Below, piece after piece: positions 25,526 through 32,400 of a stretch of 64,000 bases of DNA. The position numbers and the translations under genes were made by a program. Origin of the DNA: Miltoncostaea oceani (lineage in GTDB: Bacteria > Actinomycetota > Thermoleophilia > Miltoncostaeales > Miltoncostaeaceae); NCBI RefSeq assembly GCF_018141545.1, contig NZ_CP064356.1, positions 3,051,001 through 3,115,000 of the forward strand, given 5' to 3'. Each line of letters opens with the position of its first letter. Position 1 is the stretch's first letter. The notes beneath the pieces are model-generated. The model saw only the letters and a program-made list of their open reading frames with translations, was not told the origin of the DNA and did not search any database.

Positions 25526-25683
25526 GGGGACTTTTCCACTTCAGGGACGAGAGCCGGGCACGCCATGAAGTGCACCCAGATGGGGCGCCCGCCACGCTTT
25601 CGAGCGAGACACCACGGGCATCGCCACTCGTCTGTTCCCGGGCGGCCAGAGTCGATCTCCGTGAGGTTTTCGCGATCGGGCAT
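25522..25683 (-). CDS. 53-residue possible zinc-binding protein
   Basis: ATG at 25683 is preceded by AGGAGGT, a strong ribosome binding site. The protein contains EWRCPWCLARKRGGR, a CxxC knuckle, with a later Cys in HFMACPA, so it may bind zinc. It begins the run of small minus-strand genes and is coupled to the next by a four-base overlap. The function is unknown. Confidence 0.55.
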   Translation of the reverse strand: MPDRENLTEIDSGRPGTDEWRCPWCLARKRGGRPIWVHFMACPALVPEVEKSP

Positions 25684-25734
25684 CTTGCGGACCTCCTGCT
25701 CGTGGTCTGCTCAGATGCCAGCAGAACGCCGCAC

Positions 25735-25788
25735 CTCAGGTCTTCCTGAGTGCTGGCCACATTTGCCAAGAGCGCGACACATTTGCCA
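25735..25788. promoter_or_regulatory. divergent regulatory region with tandem ACATTTGCCA repeats
   Basis: ACATTTGCCA occurs twice in the same orientation (25759-25768 and 25779-25788), exactly 20 bases apart, two turns of the helix. The inverted repeat CTCAGG-tctt-CCTGAG lies at 25735-25750. The second repeat ends 11 bases before the ATG at 25800. The layout suits a regulator controlling the gene pair at 25.8-27.5 kb, the small genes on the other side, or both. Confidence 0.5.
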
Positions 25789-25799
25789 GCCTTGAGGAC

Positions 25800-26852
25800 A
25801 TGACGGACGACTCACTCCGCCTCGCGGCTGCCCTCCGTCAGATTCGGCGCGGTCATGGCGCCCAAGACTGGCGCGTTTGGTCGGCCATCCCAAGGGACCT
25901 GCGCCTCCGCCTCGGTGTCAGCAGTGACGCCAGCGAGCAGACGCAGTGCGAGGAGCTCCAGCGCCGCGTTTCCGCCGTCGTTCAGGAGTCTCCTGACAAA
26001 GTATTCCTCACGGCGATACTAAATCTGGATGGCGAAGACTCTCTCTGGCTAGACCGTCTCCGCCGGTATACAGGCCCTTCGCAGGGCAAGTTTCGAACGC
26101 TGCAGCGCCACGCCGACAGCGCACTTCTGACGTTAGCGTCCAGCTTAGTGGGCCCCACGCAGCTGGCCCGCGATAGCAAGCCGCCCTTCACCCGAGTGAG
26201 TGTCGCGATCGCCCTCCGAGACGGCGATGCCGGTCAATTCATCGCTACCGTTGACTCACGCTTCACCGTCGAAGGCGTTTCGGAGTATCTAGTGGCCATT
26301 GTCGCGGGACCTCAACGCGCCGACGCGCTTTTAGCAGACGGCGTCGCCCTCGACGAAGTGTGGAGCCTTCGAGACGACGAGCAGTTCACCATGCGCGCCC
26401 GCGATGCGCTCGACAGCTTCTCATTGGGCTACTACCGAGCCTCAGCCCAATCCCTGCGACTCGTCCCGCTCCATCCTCAGGTTCTTGAAGACCCGATCTC
26501 GAAGAGGTACCTCCCGGTCCCGGATTGGGACCTGCTCCCCGGCAGAGTCGTAATTGGGCGCTTCGACCTGCCGACCGATATTCGGCCCCTTTCGCTCAGA
26601 TGCTCCCATACCACCCGGCGTGCGACGACCATCCCGAACTTCTATTGGCAGTCGGATCGTAGAATGACCTTAGAATCCCTCACTATCGATATCGGCGGAC
26701 TGACCACGAACGCCTTCGGACCTGCAGTCGTGCCCTTTCTTCCTTCGGTCAGCCACGACGGACGCTTCACATCGCTTCCGCCGGACGGGCGCTACGTGTT
26801 ACGCTGTGAGCAATGGATAAGCCAAGGTCACGGCGTGATGATAGCGTGGTAG
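25800..26852 (+). CDS. unknown protein paired with a C39-like protease gene
   Basis: I do not recognise this 350-residue protein. There is no signal peptide or membrane helix. The N-terminal ~115 residues are helical (LRLAAALRQIRRGHGAQDWRVW; TLQRHADSALLTLASSL). The rest is a mixed alpha/beta region with several strands and a cluster ending YVLRCEQWISQG. Its last 40 bases overlap the start of the C39-like protease gene, so the two are surely co-expressed and probably work together. A diverged 60-base fragment of this gene lies at 29431-29490. Codon use is less GC-biased than in the backbone, so transfer is likely. Confidence 0.7.
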   Translation: MTDDSLRLAAALRQIRRGHGAQDWRVWSAIPRDLRLRLGVSSDASEQTQCEELQRRVSAVVQESPDKVFLTAILNLDGEDSLWLDRLRRYTGPSQGKFRTLQRHADSALLTLASSLVGPTQLARDSKPPFTRVSVAIALRDGDAGQFIATVDSRFTVEGVSEYLVAIVAGPQRADALLADGVALDEVWSLRDDEQFTMRARDALDSFSLGYYRASAQSLRLVPLHPQVLEDPISKRYLPVPDWDLLPGRVVIGRFDLPTDIRPLSLRCSHTTRRATTIPNFYWQSDRRMTLESLTIDIGGLTTNAFGPAVVPFLPSVSHDGRFTSLPPDGRYVLRCEQWISQGHGVMIAW

Positions 26853-27496
26853 CGCCGAATCCCGTTAGGCGCTTATGGAGCAACACGCCTGATGACAACC
26901 ACTGTTTGCAGAGCGCGGTGGGGATGATTGTGGAGACGCTCCAAGAGCGTACGGAGCCACTACAAACGATCGACAAACAGACGGGCTACGTGCCCGAGCG
27001 ACTCACCTGGTCGTTCCGCGCCATGCTCTATATGGCCAATCTAGGGCTACGCATACAGTGGATCGAAGACTTCGACCGCACCCTTTTCCTTCGTGACGCG
27101 CGCGCAGCTATTGCACCCATGTTCGACAACGACGATGACCTAATCGCACGCATCCTGGAGGGGACCGACGTGCGTCTAGAGCAGGACGTCGTCGCCAATC
27201 TCTTGAACCATCCTCGAGTGCAGAACGAGATTCGCGTGCCCACCGTAAGCGACATCAAGAGCGCGATTAAGGGGCAATCGCTGGCACTCTGTCCCATCAA
27301 TGTCCGAGTGCTGCAACAGCGTGAGGGCTGGTACGGGCACTTCGTTGTGGTCGATGGGTATTCATCGACTGAAGTTCGCACACAAGACCCAGGGCTGCCG
27401 CCGGTCGCGAACCAATGGCTGGACGACGAGCGCTTCGCGAAGGCCTGGGCGTGGCCAGAGCCGGCTCTCGCGAGCGCGACTCTGATCAGCCGTTGA
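26813..27496 (+). CDS. C39-like cysteine peptidase domain protein
   Basis: A 227-residue protein with the residues of the papain-like C39 fold: Cys31 in DDNHCLQSAVGM, His176 in GWYGHFVVVDGY, and Asp192 in RTQDPG. It lacks a signal peptide and membrane spans, so it should act in the cytoplasm. It is not beside an ABC exporter or double-glycine leader peptide, unlike bacteriocin-processing C39 domains. It starts inside the upstream unknown gene, which may be its substrate, inhibitor or sensor. The catalytic triad is visible; the biological role is inference. Confidence 0.7.
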   Translation: MDKPRSRRDDSVVAPNPVRRLWSNTPDDNHCLQSAVGMIVETLQERTEPLQTIDKQTGYVPERLTWSFRAMLYMANLGLRIQWIEDFDRTLFLRDARAAIAPMFDNDDDLIARILEGTDVRLEQDVVANLLNHPRVQNEIRVPTVSDIKSAIKGQSLALCPINVRVLQQREGWYGHFVVVDGYSSTEVRTQDPGLPPVANQWLDDERFAKAWAWPEPALASATLISR

Positions 27497-27752
27497 ACTT
27501 AGTTTCCGCCCCCGCCGCCGCCGCCTCCCGGATGCGGCGGTCTTGGATCGAGCCTGGCGTTTCGAAGCATGTTCAGCCTCCTAGCCTGTTGATCGGCTCT
27601 TCGCGTGCAGTCTAACCCGGTAGATGGCGATGAAGGAAGGCTCAGGGCGCCCTACCCACCAATCGTTGCGTCGTCGCTTCGTGGCAAGGCAGGAGCAACC
27701 CATCCAGCGCCGTAAATCGCCACGTACACCAGCCAGCACTCGAGGAGACGCC

Positions 27753-28172
27753 GTGGCCAACGAGGCACCAAACGACGCATCGCCGCCCGAGGTCCCCGAG
27801 ATGGCCGCGTCCGGCCGCGGGAGCGTCGGACGAGAGATCTTCGAGCAGACCGAGCGCCTGGTCGCCACAGGCATGGGAAAGACCGACGCCTTCAAGCAGA
27901 TCGCACAGGAATCCGGTCGTCGCGAAGGTGCCGTGTCCGCCAACTACTACCGCGTCGCTCGGCAGCAAGGCGGCGGCTCGACGCGCGCGCGGCGAGGCCG
28001 GCCGCGAGGTTCGGGCGCTACGTCTCCCCGCCGCACTTCAGGTGGTAGCCGCGACGTCATGACCATTCTCGACGCCTTGGAAGCAGACCTCCGGAAGCTT
28101 CGTGAAGTTGTCGCCGCCCAAGAAGAGCGGCGGCTGACCCTCGAACGATCGGTTCGCGAGATCCTGCGGTAG
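27753..28172 (+). CDS. putative DNA-binding protein with helix-turn-helix and coiled coil
   Basis: A 139-residue protein. Residues ~25-65 (GREIFEQTERLVATGMGKTD; IAQESGRREGAVSANYYRVA) look like a helix-turn-helix in which SANYYRVA would be the recognition helix. A basic, Gly/Arg/Ser-rich linker follows, and then a C-terminal coiled coil (LEADLRKLREVVAAQEERR). I chose the GTG at 27753 after GAGGAG; an ATG at 27624 is in frame but the intervening sequence looks non-coding. TTGATC (27591) with TCTAAC 16 bases on may be its promoter. It is probably a regulator or nucleoid-type protein. Confidence 0.6.
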   Translation: MANEAPNDASPPEVPEMAASGRGSVGREIFEQTERLVATGMGKTDAFKQIAQESGRREGAVSANYYRVARQQGGGSTRARRGRPRGSGATSPRRTSGGSRDVMTILDALEADLRKLREVVAAQEERRLTLERSVREILR

Positions 28173-28200
28173 GCATTGTCGGAAGGGACCGCGTCAGCCG

Positions 28201-28824
28201 AAAAGCAAACGCCCCGGGTCAGTCTTCGCGCTGTCGCCCTCGCCCTCGCAGCTGTGTGCCCGCTGCAGCCTCACGGCAGCCGGACTCCAGTCGTTCCCGG
28301 AGGCGTCGGAGCTGTGGCGCATCAGAGGTACCGTCGCTTGGTACCAGCGTAACTATACCGCGGCTTACGCTTCGCTCACGACTTCACTACACTTCGGATC
28401 GCTACGACGGGTTGTTCTAAATGCCCAGGGACAAGTCCTTGCCGAACGGGGCAGCCTCACCACCGCTCTCAACGGCTTGCACGAGGCCCTGTCTGATAAC
28501 GCTCCTCCTGAGTTCGGCGCCGACGTTGGTGTGGCAGAGGCCTCCCTGCCTCACGGAAAAGCCTATGCTTTGAGCGCGCTTGCTTACTGCCACTGGCTTC
28601 TGGGCCAAGAGTCTCTCGGGCTGAAGGAGTTTGAGGCGGCTGCGGCCGTGACACCCGATAACGCCTGGCTATACTATCGCTGGGCACGGTGTTATGATAA
28701 GAGCGGTAATACGCTCGAAGCTACGATTCTCTTCCAGCGCGCGCTTAATTGTCGTACGCCACCGTTGAATCCGCTGAAGGCAGAGATGGCAACAGAGTGG
28801 CTGAGAGAAAACAACGCAGCATAG
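28201..28824 (+). pseudogene. TPR-like protein lacking a start codon
   Basis: One frame is open from 28138 to 28824 and encodes TPR-like helices (LWRIRGTVAWYQRNYTAAYASL; AYALSALAYCHWLLGQ; NAWLYYRWARCYDKSGNTLEATILFQRAL) after a CxxC-type start (LCARC). No ATG, GTG or TTG occurs in frame before a TTG at 28477, which would remove half the domain. The 5' end is therefore probably lost or frameshifted. The 3' end overlaps the pyroglutamyl peptidase start by 28 bases. A CTG start would be the alternative. Confidence 0.5.
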
Positions 28825-29411
28825 AAACGACGGTACTGGTGACGGGCTTCGGCCCGTTTCCAGGGATCGCGAACAACCCCTCGGGCGCACTCGTGGAGAC
28901 ACTGCAATCTAGTAACGCGGGCTTCTATCGCACCGCCGCCTTGCTGCTGCCCACGAGTTATCAGCGGGCGTTTGAGGAGCTCGTCGCAACGGATCTCGAG
29001 GTAACAGCCATAGTGATCGTCGGTTATGCGGCGGGCACGACCGGGATGAGGCTCGAGCAGGTCGCCTTCAACGAAGCGGCCGCGCCGATCCCTGATATAG
29101 ATGGCCACTCGGTCGTGGGCGCTCTTGACGAGGCTGGCCCCTTCTCTCTTCGCACGTCCGCGGATGTCGTGCAGCTTGCAGCGGCCGCGGAGTCGGTGGG
29201 CTGCCCAGCTGTGCTTTCTACGGATCCCGGACGGTACGTCTGCAACGCGACGTACTACAAGGCGCTTAGGCGGTACCAGGAGCTAGGCGTCCCAGTTGTC
29301 ATGGCCCACATCGGTGACTGGACGCCGCACGTTTTCCATGGCGACCTAGTGGCGGCCGGCCTGGAAGCGGTAGTCACCTCGGTTGCTGGCAGTATCGCGT
29401 CCGCTACATAG
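28797..29411 (+). CDS. pcp: pyroglutamyl-peptidase I (C15 family)
   Basis: A 204-residue cytosolic cysteine peptidase that removes N-terminal pyroglutamate. LVTGFGPFPGIANNPS is the family N-terminus. The triad is visible as Glu87 in MRLEQVAFN, Cys149 in DPGRYVCNATYYKAL, and His171 in VVMAHIGD. The GTG at 28797 was chosen; the frame is open a little further upstream. It overlaps the TPR-like frame before it. Its presence amid mobile cargo is unusual. An enzymatic house-keeping role or a role in a defence/toxin context are both possible. Confidence 0.85.
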   Translation: MAERKQRSIETTVLVTGFGPFPGIANNPSGALVETLQSSNAGFYRTAALLLPTSYQRAFEELVATDLEVTAIVIVGYAAGTTGMRLEQVAFNEAAAPIPDIDGHSVVGALDEAGPFSLRTSADVVQLAAAAESVGCPAVLSTDPGRYVCNATYYKALRRYQELGVPVVMAHIGDWTPHVFHGDLVAAGLEAVVTSVAGSIASAT

Positions 29412-29430
29412 CACGCGCGTTCCCCTGACT

Positions 29431-29490
29431 GTCCCGGGGCCTCAACGCACCGACGCGCTGTTAAGAGACGGCGTCGCCCTCGACGAGGTG
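29431..29490 (+). pseudogene. short diverged copy of the 25.8-kb gene
   Basis: These 60 bases align without gaps to 26301-26360 inside the unknown gene, with seven mismatches (about 88 per cent identity). The encoded peptide PGPQRTDALLRDGVALDEV matches AGPQRADALLADGVALDEV. Nothing else of that gene is present here, so this is a remnant of a related copy. Confidence 0.75.
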
Positions 29491-29515
29491 GCGCCGGCGG
29501 TGACGAGCGCCTCGG

Positions 29516-29560
29516 TCTGACCCATCGTCCCGGTGTGGTATCATCGTTAGATGACGATGA
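29516..29560 (+). promoter_or_regulatory. leaderless promoter and operator of the CmtR-like gene
   Basis: TCTGAC (29516-29521), 17 bases, TATCAT (29539-29544), then six bases to the ATG at 29551. The palindrome TCATCGT-N6-ACGATGA (29541-29560) overlaps the -10 box and start codon, a position where a CmtR-type repressor would block transcription. Confidence 0.6.
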
Positions 29561-29955
29561 ATGAAACAGGATCGGCCAGCCATGAGGAGCCCGGGGTAGA
29601 TCTCGACGAGACTTCAGGCCTACCGCCGGCTGCCTCGTTGTTCAATAGCCTCTCGGATACCACTCGGCTGGCTATCGTGCGCTACTTGCTCCTCGGTGAG
29701 CACCGCGTCGTTGACCTGACGGCCCACCTCGGCCTGGCTCAGTCTACGGTTTCAGCCCACCTGGCCTGCCTGCGCGACTGCGGCCTAGTGACCTCGCGTC
29801 CGCAAGGCCGCGCCTCGCTGTTCAGGATCAGTCCGGACGCCGAGCCAGCCCTGCGCTCGGTGCTGACCGCCGCCGAACAGCTCCTGGCCGTCACCGGCGA
29901 CGCGGTTGACCTGTGCCCGACGTACGGTTCCCAGAGCCGCGGGGACGCACGGTGA
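29551..29955 (+). CDS. CmtR-like cadmium/lead-sensing ArsR-family repressor
   Basis: A 134-residue ArsR/SmtB regulator. The winged helix is SLFNSLSDTTRLAIVRYLLLGEH ... LGLAQSTVSAHLACLRDCGLV. Two cysteines in HLACLRDCGLV and one in the C-terminal DLCPTYG match the Cys ligand set of mycobacterial CmtR, which senses Cd2+ and Pb2+. It precedes cadD by 40 bases, so it most likely represses the pair and releases DNA on binding metal. A second, similar repressor lies at 57.8 kb. Confidence 0.88.
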   Translation: MTMNETGSASHEEPGVDLDETSGLPPAASLFNSLSDTTRLAIVRYLLLGEHRVVDLTAHLGLAQSTVSAHLACLRDCGLVTSRPQGRASLFRISPDAEPALRSVLTAAEQLLAVTGDAVDLCPTYGSQSRGDAR

Positions 29956-29995
29956 GCGCGCCGGAGACGCTCATGGGGACGGCGAGAAGGCCAGC

Positions 29996-30598
29996 GTGTT
30001 AGAGGCCTTCATCCTGCAAGCCATTGGCTTGTTCATTGCGACCAATATCGACGACATAATCGTCTTATCGTTGTTCTTTGCCCGTGGCGCCGGTCGCTCC
30101 GACACGACAGCTAAGATCGTTGTCGGCCAGTATCTCGGCTTTGGCGCCATTCTGGTCGCCTCGGTGGTTGTGGCACTGGGCGCCCGCAGCTTTTTGCCTG
30201 AAAGCGTCATCCCGTACTTTGGACTTATCCCGTTGGCCCTCGGCCTGCACGCCGGCTGGCAGGTCTGGCGGGGCGAGGGTGACGACGATGACGACGACGC
30301 ACGCGCTGCCGGCAAGCCGCTCAGCGCGGCAACTGTCGCCGCAGTCACCTTCGCAAACGGCGGCGACAACATCGGCGTCTACGTGCCCGTCTTCGTAACC
30401 GTTGGCACCGCCGGCATTATCGCCTACTCCAGCGTCTTCCTGCTGCTGGTCGGTGGGCTCGTCCTGGCTGCCCGCTTCGTCGCTACCCGCAAACCCATCG
30501 CGGCCAGACTGGAGCGCTGGGAGCACGTCCTTTTCCCGCTCGTCCTGATCGGCCTCGGCCTAGTCATCCTCCTTGAGGGCGGCGCCTTCGGCATATAG
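29996..30598 (+). CDS. cadD: CadD-family cadmium resistance transporter
   Basis: A 200-residue integral membrane protein of the CadD family. Signature segments are FIATNIDDIIVLSLFFA (helix 1, with acidic pair) and FANGGDNIGVYVPVF in the second half, and about five or six helices can be traced. A loop contains a run of Asp (DDDDDD). It is thought to pump or bind Cd2+. GTG at 29996 is preceded by GAGAAGG. With the CmtR-like repressor it forms a compact cadmium-response unit within the mobile cargo. Confidence 0.88.
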   Translation: MLEAFILQAIGLFIATNIDDIIVLSLFFARGAGRSDTTAKIVVGQYLGFGAILVASVVVALGARSFLPESVIPYFGLIPLALGLHAGWQVWRGEGDDDDDDARAAGKPLSAATVAAVTFANGGDNIGVYVPVFVTVGTAGIIAYSSVFLLLVGGLVLAARFVATRKPIAARLERWEHVLFPLVLIGLGLVILLEGGAFGI

Positions 30599-30701
30599 CG
30601 ACGGAAGCGGAAACGCCTTGCTCCTTTCGACGTTCGACCACCTGACGCGACCCGCGCGACTGTGAATTACAGTCGTAATAACCTGTTGAGCACGCGCGGC
30701 G

Positions 30702-30738
30702 TTTTCAGCATGACGGCATCACGCGTATAATGCCAGCA
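30702..30738 (+). promoter_or_regulatory. consensus promoter of the CBASS operon, leaderless
   Basis: TTTTCA (30702-30707), 18 bases, a perfect TATAAT (30726-30731), six bases, then ATG at 30738. A consensus -10 like this is rare in such GC-rich sequence. The transcript should begin on or next to the ATG of a 39-codon ORF. Confidence 0.65.
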
Positions 30739-30857
30739 TGTATGCAGGTTCAGAAGGATCAGAGCGCGACGTCCGAGCGCCCGGTCAGCATGTAGCCGTG
30801 ATATCCGACTCGGAAGCCGCCATCCGCCGCATTGGAGCACGGTGGGCTCGCCGATGA
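30738..30857 (+). CDS. 39-residue leaderless upstream ORF coupled to the Cap15-like gene
   Basis: ATG at 30738 lies where transcription should start. The frame runs 39 codons (start MYAGSEGSERDV) and its TGA overlaps the ATG of the Cap15-like gene in an ATGA. The Cap15-like gene has only a weak ribosome binding site, so it may depend on ribosomes finishing this ORF. The peptide has no recognised domain. It is either a coupling leader or a small functional protein. Too short to be sure it is made. Confidence 0.45.
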   Translation: MYAGSEGSERDVRAPGQHVAVISDSEAAIRRIGARWARR

Positions 30858-31492
30858 CGCCCCTGACGACTCGTACGCGCCTCGTTGCCTATTGCGCAGT
30901 TGGCATCTACTCAGTAGGCCTGCTCGTTTATGGAGTGACGGTCCCGTCAGGCCTCGCCAGAGCGATCTCGTTCCTGCCGGCTGTCCTCGCCGTCAGCTTC
31001 GCCTTCTTCGAGGCCGACTTGTGGCGCCGCCGGCCCTTTGCGTGGATCATAAAGCGCCCCTACCTCGAGGGAACATGGCGGGGCACCCTGACGTCCTACC
31101 GGCGAGACGCACAGGACACCCCTTCCTCCTCCGACCACCCCATAGTGCTTGTCGTGCGCCAAAGCTTCTCGACAACCGTGGTGACGCTCCTCACTTCGGA
31201 AAGCCGGTCACAATCACGCATATCTGAGTTGTCGGAGGAACCCAACGGTCAGTGGCTTCTGCAATACCAATATCTCAACCATCCCGCGATGAGCGCACGC
31301 GACCGTGGCAGCACCATTCACGCGGGCAGCGCAATCGCCCAGGTGGCGCACGGTAGACCAACGCGTCTTGAAGGTGAGTACTGGACCGCTCGGGATACTC
31401 GCGGCACGTACGACGCCGTCCTTCTGAGCAGGCGTCGTGTGAGCACATTCGAGGAGGGTGAGACGCTCATGTCTGAGATTGGAGCACACTGA
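30854..31492 (+). CDS. cap15: Cap15-like CBASS effector (two membrane helices plus beta-barrel domain)
   Basis: A 212-residue protein. Two N-terminal membrane helices (LVAYCAVGIYSVGLLVYGV ~10-28; ISFLPAVLAVSFAFF ~37-51) are followed by a beta-rich domain starting PYLEGTWRGTLTS and ending near LEGEYWTARDTRGTYDAVLL. This is the plan of the SMODS-associated 2TM-beta (S-2TMbeta/Cap15) effectors. In CBASS, Cap15 binds a cyclic dinucleotide, oligomerises and disrupts the inner membrane, killing infected cells. The next gene is a CD-NTase overlapping it by one base (TGATG), which strongly supports the call. Confidence 0.8.
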   Translation: MTPLTTRTRLVAYCAVGIYSVGLLVYGVTVPSGLARAISFLPAVLAVSFAFFEADLWRRRPFAWIIKRPYLEGTWRGTLTSYRRDAQDTPSSSDHPIVLVVRQSFSTTVVTLLTSESRSQSRISELSEEPNGQWLLQYQYLNHPAMSARDRGSTIHAGSAIAQVAHGRPTRLEGEYWTARDTRGTYDAVLLSRRRVSTFEEGETLMSEIGAH

Positions 31493-32400
31493 TGGACTGG
31501 GAGGACTGGCTCCGGACCGCCGCCAAACGCCCAAGCGACCACGAGGACGACAAGCGGGATCGGACGGAGCGGGAGATAAGTGACGCCCTCGCGGCCTCTG
31601 ATGCCCTCAGCGGCCGTCCCTATCGGGTCTACGCAAAGGGCTCCTACGCCAACAACACGAATGTTCGGTTGAACTACGACGTAGACATCGCCGTGGAATA
31701 CTACGGGTACTTTTACTCGGACCTCGTCCTCGACCTCGCTGGGCATGACAAGAGCGAAGTCGGCGTAGTCACGTCCGACGATCCGTACTCACGCGCTGAG
31801 TTTAAGGCCGATGTGCGTGCAGCGCTGGAGTCGGCCTTTGGGGCCTCTGCGGTTGAGCCTGGCCGCATCGCCCTCCGAATCCGTGAGCGTAAGACCACGC
31901 TGCCCGCCGACGTCGTACCGAGCTGGGAATATCGTCGCTACGATGGCTTTCGCCAGAACGGCGACCCGATAGTTCACATTGGCTCACGGGTGTACCCGTC
32001 GTCGGGCGGCTTTATCAATAACTTCCCCGCACAACAGCTCGCCAACGGACGACTCAAGACCGATGCCACAGCGCGCCGATATAAGCGGATGGTGCGATGC
32101 CTCAAGAAGCTTCAAACTAAGCTCGTCTCAGATGGCGTGCTGGACAGTGAACTGCCCTCATACTTGATCGAGTGCCTCGTGTATAACGTTCCAGCAGGCA
32201 CCTTCGGGGACGATTCGTATCTCGAGGATTTCCGAGGCGTCGTGGGATATATTTGGTCGGAAACGAGGGATGACGGCGGCTGGAACGACTGGCATGAAGT
32301 TCACGAGCTTAGGTACTTGTTCCGAGGGGCCAAGGACTGGAGCAGACAGGATGCGCACCGTCTGGCTGACAAAGCCTGGGATGCCGTCGGGTTAGGCTAA
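31492..32400 (+). CDS. CBASS CD-NTase (cGAS/DncV-like nucleotidyltransferase)
   Basis: A 302-residue nucleotidyltransferase. The active site shows Gly50-Ser51 in YAKGSYANNT, Asp63 and Asp65 in LNYDVDIAVEY, and a third carboxylate Asp140 in LPADVVPSW. The C-terminal helical half includes INNFPAQQLANG and RRYKRMVRCLKKL, typical of the family. On phage infection such enzymes make cyclic di- or trinucleotides that activate the effector. It sits between the Cap15-like effector and an unfamiliar third gene, with one-base overlap and zero-base spacing. No Cap2/Cap3 ubiquitin-like genes are present, so it would be type I except for the extra gene. Confidence 0.88.
   Translation: MDWEDWLRTAAKRPSDHEDDKRDRTEREISDALAASDALSGRPYRVYAKGSYANNTNVRLNYDVDIAVEYYGYFYSDLVLDLAGHDKSEVGVVTSDDPYSRAEFKADVRAALESAFGASAVEPGRIALRIRERKTTLPADVVPSWEYRRYDGFRQNGDPIVHIGSRVYPSSGGFINNFPAQQLANGRLKTDATARRYKRMVRCLKKLQTKLVSDGVLDSELPSYLIECLVYNVPAGTFGDDSYLEDFRGVVGYIWSETRDDGGWNDWHEVHELRYLFRGAKDWSRQDAHRLADKAWDAVGLG

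Noticed and set aside
27500-27545. GC-rich CCGCCGCCGCC run followed by GCGGCGG as a terminator after the C39-like gene
   Set aside because: The pairing is imperfect and low-complexity, and no T-tract follows; it was not secure enough to list.
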